From Myxococcales bacterium (GTDB lineage: Bacteria > Myxococcota_A > Polyangia > Polyangiales > Houyiibacteriaceae), in contig JAHBWH010000013.1 of assembly GCA_019637115.1 (NCBI GenBank), positions 1 through 64,000 on the forward strand: a stretch of DNA of 64,000 nt, written 5' to 3'. Positions within the stretch are counted from its first letter, which is position 1. The number at the start of each line of letters is the position of its first letter. The position numbers and the translations under genes are program-made. This document shows positions 60,483-64,000 of this stretch, piece after piece. The notes beneath the pieces were generated by a model that was given only the letters and a program-made list of their open reading frames with translations, was not told the origin of the DNA and searched no databases.

Positions 60483-60563
60483 GGAGCTGTACTGAGGCCG
60501 GCTGCCACGAAATCTCCTCCGCCTCGCCCGAAGGCCGCCTCGCCGGCGCGAGACCCTGGGCCC

Positions 60564-61214
60564 ATGCGCACGCTCGCTCCCCCCGTCGGCTTCGCGGTCG
60601 CGTTGCTCACGTTCCGCATGGCCACGACCCAGACCACCGACTTCGCGTTCCTCGCGTGGAACCTGGCGCTCGCGCTCGTCCCGGTGGCGCTCTCCGCCCC
60701 GGCGCGGGGCGGCCTCCCACGCCTCCTCGCGTGGTGGCTCTTCTTCCCCAACGCCGCCTACCTCGTGACCGATCTCGTGCACCTGCGGCCTCGTCAGATG
60801 CCCTATTGGTTCGACATCGGCATGATGGCCGCCTTCGCGTGGGCCGGGCTCGTGGCAGCCAGCTGGTCGCTCGAGCGGATGGCGAGCCGGGTGGAGCGCG
60901 CCCGGCCACGAGCGCTCTTCGTCTTCGCGGTCGGCGCGAGCGGCGGCTTCGCCATCTGGGTCGGCCGCTTCCTCCGCCTGAACAGCTGGGACGCGCTGGT
61001 CCAGCCGCAGACCACGCTCGAGGTCATCGCTCGCGCGGTGACCGCGCGACCCACGCAGGCCGTCGGCGTGACGGTCCTCTTCGGAGGCATGATGCTCGTG
61101 GTCCACGCCACGATGACGCGCCAGCGATCCGGTGACGAGGTCGACGGCGCGCAGCGCCGACGGGGCGGAGACGGCCGGGTTCCGTCATGGAGACTTACAC
61201 GAGCGCGACGATGA
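60564..61214 (+). CDS. DUF1361 integral membrane protein
   Basis: 216 aa from ATG 60564. About five to six helices with the DUF1361 signature: A-W-N-L-A-L-A-L-V-P-V-A-L, L-L-A-W-W-L-F-F-P-N-A-A-Y-L-V-T-D-L-V-H-L and W-F-D-I-G-M-M-A-A-F-A-W-A-G. The function of the family is unknown. The last 20 bases overlap the end of the convergent DUF4303 gene. Confidence 0.87.
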   Translation: MRTLAPPVGFAVALLTFRMATTQTTDFAFLAWNLALALVPVALSAPARGGLPRLLAWWLFFPNAAYLVTDLVHLRPRQMPYWFDIGMMAAFAWAGLVAASWSLERMASRVERARPRALFVFAVGASGGFAIWVGRFLRLNSWDALVQPQTTLEVIARAVTARPTQAVGVTVLFGGMMLVVHATMTRQRSGDEVDGAQRRRGGDGRVPSWRLTRARR

Positions 61215-61761
61215 TCGCGTCGCTCGAGTCGGGGTAGGCATAGCCGACGCGCAGCGGGCTGACCTTGGGGATCGACGCGAACGCCCCGTCGGCGACGAGT
61301 CGCGCGAGCGCCTTGGCGAGCACGAACCGCACGTGGCCCTCGAGCCAGCCGTCCTCGCCACCGACATTGAGCTGTTCGTACTCGGGTGAGCGCAGGAGCT
61401 CGTCGTAGCTGACGTCGAAGGTGTGGATGGGGTCATCGGCGAAGGTGTATTCGCCGTAGCGAGGATCGAAGTCGAGTGCCTGGGTCCGGCGAGCGGTGGT
61501 CATCGCCGCCTTCCAGCCGTCGGGCCTGGCGGCGAGCTCCGGCAGCAGCCGTAGCATCTCCTCGTTGCGCGCCCGAGCGCCCTCGCGGTTGCGCGAGGCC
61601 GTATCGGCGAGGACCTCATACCAGCCCTTGTAAGGGTCGGCCCACAGCACGATGGCCGCGAGCGGCTCGTCCTCGCCGGCCTCGTGCAGGCTCGCGAGAG
61701 CGACCTGCATCTCGGACACGATCAGCTGCTCGAGCTCGGACCACGACGGACTGCTAGACAT
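61195..61761 (-). CDS. DUF4303 family protein
   Basis: 188 aa from ATG 61759-61761; an ATG 30 bases upstream would add a non-conserved stretch. Mixed alpha/beta protein with the DUF4303-like pattern: L-A-A-I-V-L-W-A-D-P-Y-K-G-W-Y, R-R-T-Q-A-L-D-F-D-P-R-Y-G-E-Y-T-F and the C-terminal V-G-Y-A-Y-P-D-S-S-D. Proteins of this family are often immunity-like or SUKH-associated small proteins, but no toxin gene is next to it here. Confidence 0.7.
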   Translation of the reverse strand: MSSSPSWSELEQLIVSEMQVALASLHEAGEDEPLAAIVLWADPYKGWYEVLADTASRNREGARARNEEMLRLLPELAARPDGWKAAMTTARRTQALDFDPRYGEYTFADDPIHTFDVSYDELLRSPEYEQLNVGGEDGWLEGHVRFVLAKALARLVADGAFASIPKVSPLRVGYAYPDSSDAIIVALV

Positions 61762-61857
61762 CGCGCGGAGCGTAGCAGGGCCTCGCCGCACCGATGATTT
61801 GATTCAGATCAGTTCAGGCAAACCCCGTCTGCGCTCGCAACCTCGACTGCCTCGACG

Positions 61858-62116
61858 CGAGCCCGCCGAGCCGAGGAGCCGAGGATCCGACCCCCCGAGG
61901 CGAGGATCCGTGCCCCCCGAGCCGAGGATCCACCGAGCCGAGGATCCGCGAGCCGAGGATCCACCACTCTTTCCTCTCCCGACGAGCAACCGCGGGCGCG
62001 AGGCGCGAGCCGAGGATCCACCACTCTTTCCTCTCCCGACGAGCAACCGCGGGCGAGCCGAGGCGCGAGCCGAGGATCCACCACTCTTTCCTCTCCCGAC
62101 GAGCAACCGCGGGCGC
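61858..62116 (+). repeat. Repeat cluster A upstream of the REP-type transposase
   Basis: Core AGCCGAGGATCCACCACTCT followed by TTCCTCTCCCGACGAGCAAC. Three long units start at 61950, 62007 and 62067 (57- and 60-base periods). Shorter GCCGAGGATCC units lie at 61870-61950. The cluster ends 20 bases before the transposase start. The same core occurs downstream of the gene in the same orientation. Confidence 0.92.
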
Positions 62117-62135
62117 GACCGCGCGAAGAGGGGGA

Positions 62136-63194
62136 ATGGACACGACGCGCCCTACCCGACGCTCGCGACCCCTGCGATGCGAAGACCCGGACCAGTTCTT
62201 CTTCGTGACGACGCGCACAATGGAGGAGCGCTTCTGGCTCCATCCGCTACTCTGCTCGCGGCTGACGCCGCCGAACCGCGAGGCGCGGCGTGTGATCGAG
62301 GCGAGGCGGCCGGGGCTCCGCAAGAAGCTCGGGCGGCTGGTGGAGCGCGCCAACGCGCGACGTCCCGCGGACCAACTGAAGCTCACGGTCGACGAGGCTG
62401 AGAAGCTGGCGGAGGACCTCATGAGCTCGGCGCTCGCCCGGGCGCAGGCGCACTGCGCGGCGCTGGGGCTTCCGGCAGTGGAGATCTTCGCGGTCGTCGT
62501 GATGAGCAATCACATCCACCTCGTCGTTCGCGCGCGCGGCAAGAACCTCGCCGCGTTCATGAGCTACTTCCTCGCGCGGGTCGCGCAGTCGGTGAACCTG
62601 CTGCTCGGGCGGACGGGTCCGGTGTTCCCGCGGCGCTACGACGCGCAGCCGATCCTCGATGAGGCCGCGGTGGCGGCGCGCGTGCGGTACGTGCTCGAGA
62701 ACCCGAAGAAGGCGGGGCTCGTCCGGTCCTTCGACGAGTGGCCTGGCTTCCTCGCGGTCGCGGGGCTGCACGACGACGACGAGCTGACGACGACCTTCTT
62801 CGACCGCACCGCGTGGCAGCGAGCGAAGCGCCCGGTCGATCGCGCTCCTTTCTGGCGAACGCGCACGCTGACGCTCAGCCGACTTCCCGGGATGGAGTCG
62901 GTCGCCACCCGCGCCTACCTGGCGACATTGAAGGCCTGGTGCGATTCGCCGCCGGCGCCGCAATGCCTCGGCGTCGGTGGGGTCCTCGACACCGACGTGC
63001 ACCAGCGCCCGAAGCAACCGAAGCGGAGCTACCGGCCGTACGCTTTTGGCACGCGCGAGCAGATCGACGCGCACCGCCGCGAGACCCTGCTGCGCTACAC
63101 AGCGTACGACGAGGCGCGCGACCGTCTCGCTCGCGGGGAACCGCCGCTTTGGCCTGAGGGGATGTACGCCCCCGGGGGAGCGGTCGCCGCCTAG
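62136..63194 (+). CDS. REP-associated tyrosine transposase (Y1/HUH, RAYT-like)
   Basis: 352 aa, longer than the 150-200 of a minimal RAYT. Motifs: F-F-V-T-T-R-T-M near the N-terminus (strand 1), the HUH motif H126-I-H128 in V-V-M-S-N-H-I-H-L-V, the catalytic Tyr Y144 in F-M-S-Y-F-L-A-R with N154, and G-P-V-F-P-R-R-Y-D-A. A C-terminal extension of about 150 residues is of unknown role. RAYTs cut and rejoin single-stranded REP hairpins and are normally single-copy housekeeping-like genes linked to REP repeats. Clusters A and B of one repeat family bracket the gene, as expected for a RAYT and its REPs. Confidence 0.93.
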   Translation: MDTTRPTRRSRPLRCEDPDQFFFVTTRTMEERFWLHPLLCSRLTPPNREARRVIEARRPGLRKKLGRLVERANARRPADQLKLTVDEAEKLAEDLMSSALARAQAHCAALGLPAVEIFAVVVMSNHIHLVVRARGKNLAAFMSYFLARVAQSVNLLLGRTGPVFPRRYDAQPILDEAAVAARVRYVLENPKKAGLVRSFDEWPGFLAVAGLHDDDELTTTFFDRTAWQRAKRPVDRAPFWRTRTLTLSRLPGMESVATRAYLATLKAWCDSPPAPQCLGVGGVLDTDVHQRPKQPKRSYRPYAFGTREQIDAHRRETLLRYTAYDEARDRLARGEPPLWPEGMYAPGGAVAA

Positions 63195-63590
63195 ACGTCG
63201 GCGCGCGCACGCGATCACGGAGCACGGTCGAGCACCGCCGGTTCCCCTCGGCGCAGCGTGACCCGTACGCGTCGCGTCGCCGAGCAAGGGTAGCGGTCAG
63301 CCGAGTGTCCGGTGCGGGGCGCCGCTGCGCGGCTCGGGCGGCCTCCGCGGGCATCGTCAGGTGCGTTCGCGCGAGCCTCGCGCACGCTCGAGCGGTGAAA
63401 GAGATCGGACCGCGCGCCTCGAGCATGTGGCGGCTCGCCGATCGGGGCCTGCCCCTTCCAAGAATGGTTGAGTGTGAACGCAGTTGAACGTGAACGTGGT
63501 TGTCGGTCGTCCGTCCGGAGTCTCGGCGTAGCCGGAGAACTGCGGGTATGTCGGTTACCACGAGCCGCCGGGCCGAGGCTCCGAGCTGCG
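63195..63590. other. 396-base stretch, no gene seen
   Basis: No frame with recognisable homology or a good start. A short direct repeat GTTGAACGTGAACG lies near 63480. The stretch separates the transposase from repeat cluster B. Confidence 0.45.
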
Positions 63591-63872
63591 CGCCAAGCCA
63601 AGGATCTGCGCACCAAGCCGAGGGTCTGCGCGCCAAGCCGAGGATCCGCGCCAAGCCGAGGATCCACCAATCTTTCCGCCGCTCTTTCCGGATCTGCGCG
63701 CCAAGCCGAGGATCCACCAATCTTTCCGCCGCTCTTTCCGGCTGCACCCTCGCCCGAGGCGGTCTCCAGCAGCGAGCGCCAAGCTTCCGCCGCCGCAAGC
63801 CGAGGATCCACCACTCTTTCCGCCCTCTTTCCGCCGCTCTTTCCGCCGGCGTGCGAAGCCGCCGACGGCGGC
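63591..63872 (+). repeat. Repeat cluster B downstream of the REP-type transposase
   Basis: Short units CGCGCCAAGCCGAGGATC at 63595-63652 are followed by three long units at 63653, 63703 and 63797 with core AAGCCGAGGATCCACCA and CTTTCCGCCGCTCTTTCCG, sharing the core of cluster A. The cluster ends with the palindrome GCCGCCGACGGCGGC (63858-63872), which could be a hairpin recognised by the transposase. Confidence 0.9.
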
Positions 63873-63965
63873 CTGCGCGACCAGTAGATACTCTGTTCCC
63901 GCTCCCGAGGTTGACACTCTCGGGCTCCTGAAATCCCCCTGGGAAGCGGGTAGAACAGCGGACGC

Positions 63966-64000
63966 ATGACGAAGGACAAGAACCAGAAGGCTGCCCCACA
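63966..64000 (+). CDS. Start of a gene cut by the window edge
   Basis: ATG 63966 opens M-T-K-D-K-N-Q-K-A-A-P and runs off the end. The N-terminus is Lys-rich and polar. No family can be told from 11 residues. Confidence 0.35.
   Translation, partial: MTKDKNQKAAP

Noticed and set aside
61950-62116. CRISPR array
   Set aside because: Units of 57-60 bases are repeated almost whole with no spacer-like variable parts, there are only three long copies, and no cas gene is near.

Overview
The window is about 70% GC DNA that reads as a member of the Myxococcota, probably a Sandaracinus-like Polyangiia. The reasons are two proteins ending in MYXO-CTERM sorting tails, several Cys-rich lipoproteins, a MopE-type metal-binding motif, two Ser/Thr kinases with PEGA tails, an AgmX/PglI-type C-terminal domain, and codon use saturated with G/C at third positions. 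No tRNA, rRNA or CRISPR array was seen.

Layout. 1-5.3 kb: an orphan DUF692 multinuclear iron oxidase homologue, a lower-GC pair of unknown small genes, and a large surface lipoprotein with a clean terminator. 5.4-11.4 kb: a three-receiver adenylate cyclase overlapping cheB, then a giant membrane protein. 11.6-16.3 kb: gamma-glutamyltransferase, a NIDO/MYXO-CTERM surface protein, recX and a TerB-like gene. 16.6-20.6 kb: a translationally overlapping pair of paralogous lipoproteins, then a patatin and an alpha/beta hydrolase. 20.7-28 kb: a PEGA kinase, an acyltransferase-3 protein, an SDR, hutI and a DUF481 porin-like protein. 28.2-33 kb: a radical SAM / BRCT / TPR cluster. 33.2-36.9 kb: a kinase-LysM operon and an old yellow enzyme.

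37-46.3 kb is a rearranged, decaying island. It holds a frameshifted rlmD with a Ser/Gly/Glu repeat insert, a decayed RluA-type pseudouridine synthase, a kinase N-terminal stub joined head-on to a holB N-terminal stub, and a tetR 3' stub. These are followed by an IS91-like element whose 3' 622 bp recur in direct orientation 3.4 kb further on. Between the two copies lies a cargo of a TPR-like membrane protein, an ECF sigma factor, an overlapping Cys/His-rich polytopic membrane protein, a TRASH/YHS-like lipoprotein and a DUF3347 protein. I read the last four as a probable metal (copper-type) response module. A second truncated gene, an SDR, sits on the far side.

46.5-64 kb returns to ordinary genes: small membrane proteins, a haem-motif lipoprotein, a LamG/NBR1-like/MYXO-CTERM protein divergent from a STAND ATPase regulator, DinB, a secreted esterase-like lipoprotein, DUF1361 and DUF4303. 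It ends with a REP-associated (Y1/HUH) transposase bracketed on both sides by copies of one repeat family.

The most unusual window-wide signal is tandem duplication. At least five genes (cheB, the giant membrane protein, the patatin, the TRASH lipoprotein and the truncated SDR) carry tandem copies of their own 3' end including the stop codon. At least five genes (giant membrane protein, PEGA kinase, acyltransferase, rlmD, TPR protein) carry in-frame minisatellites.
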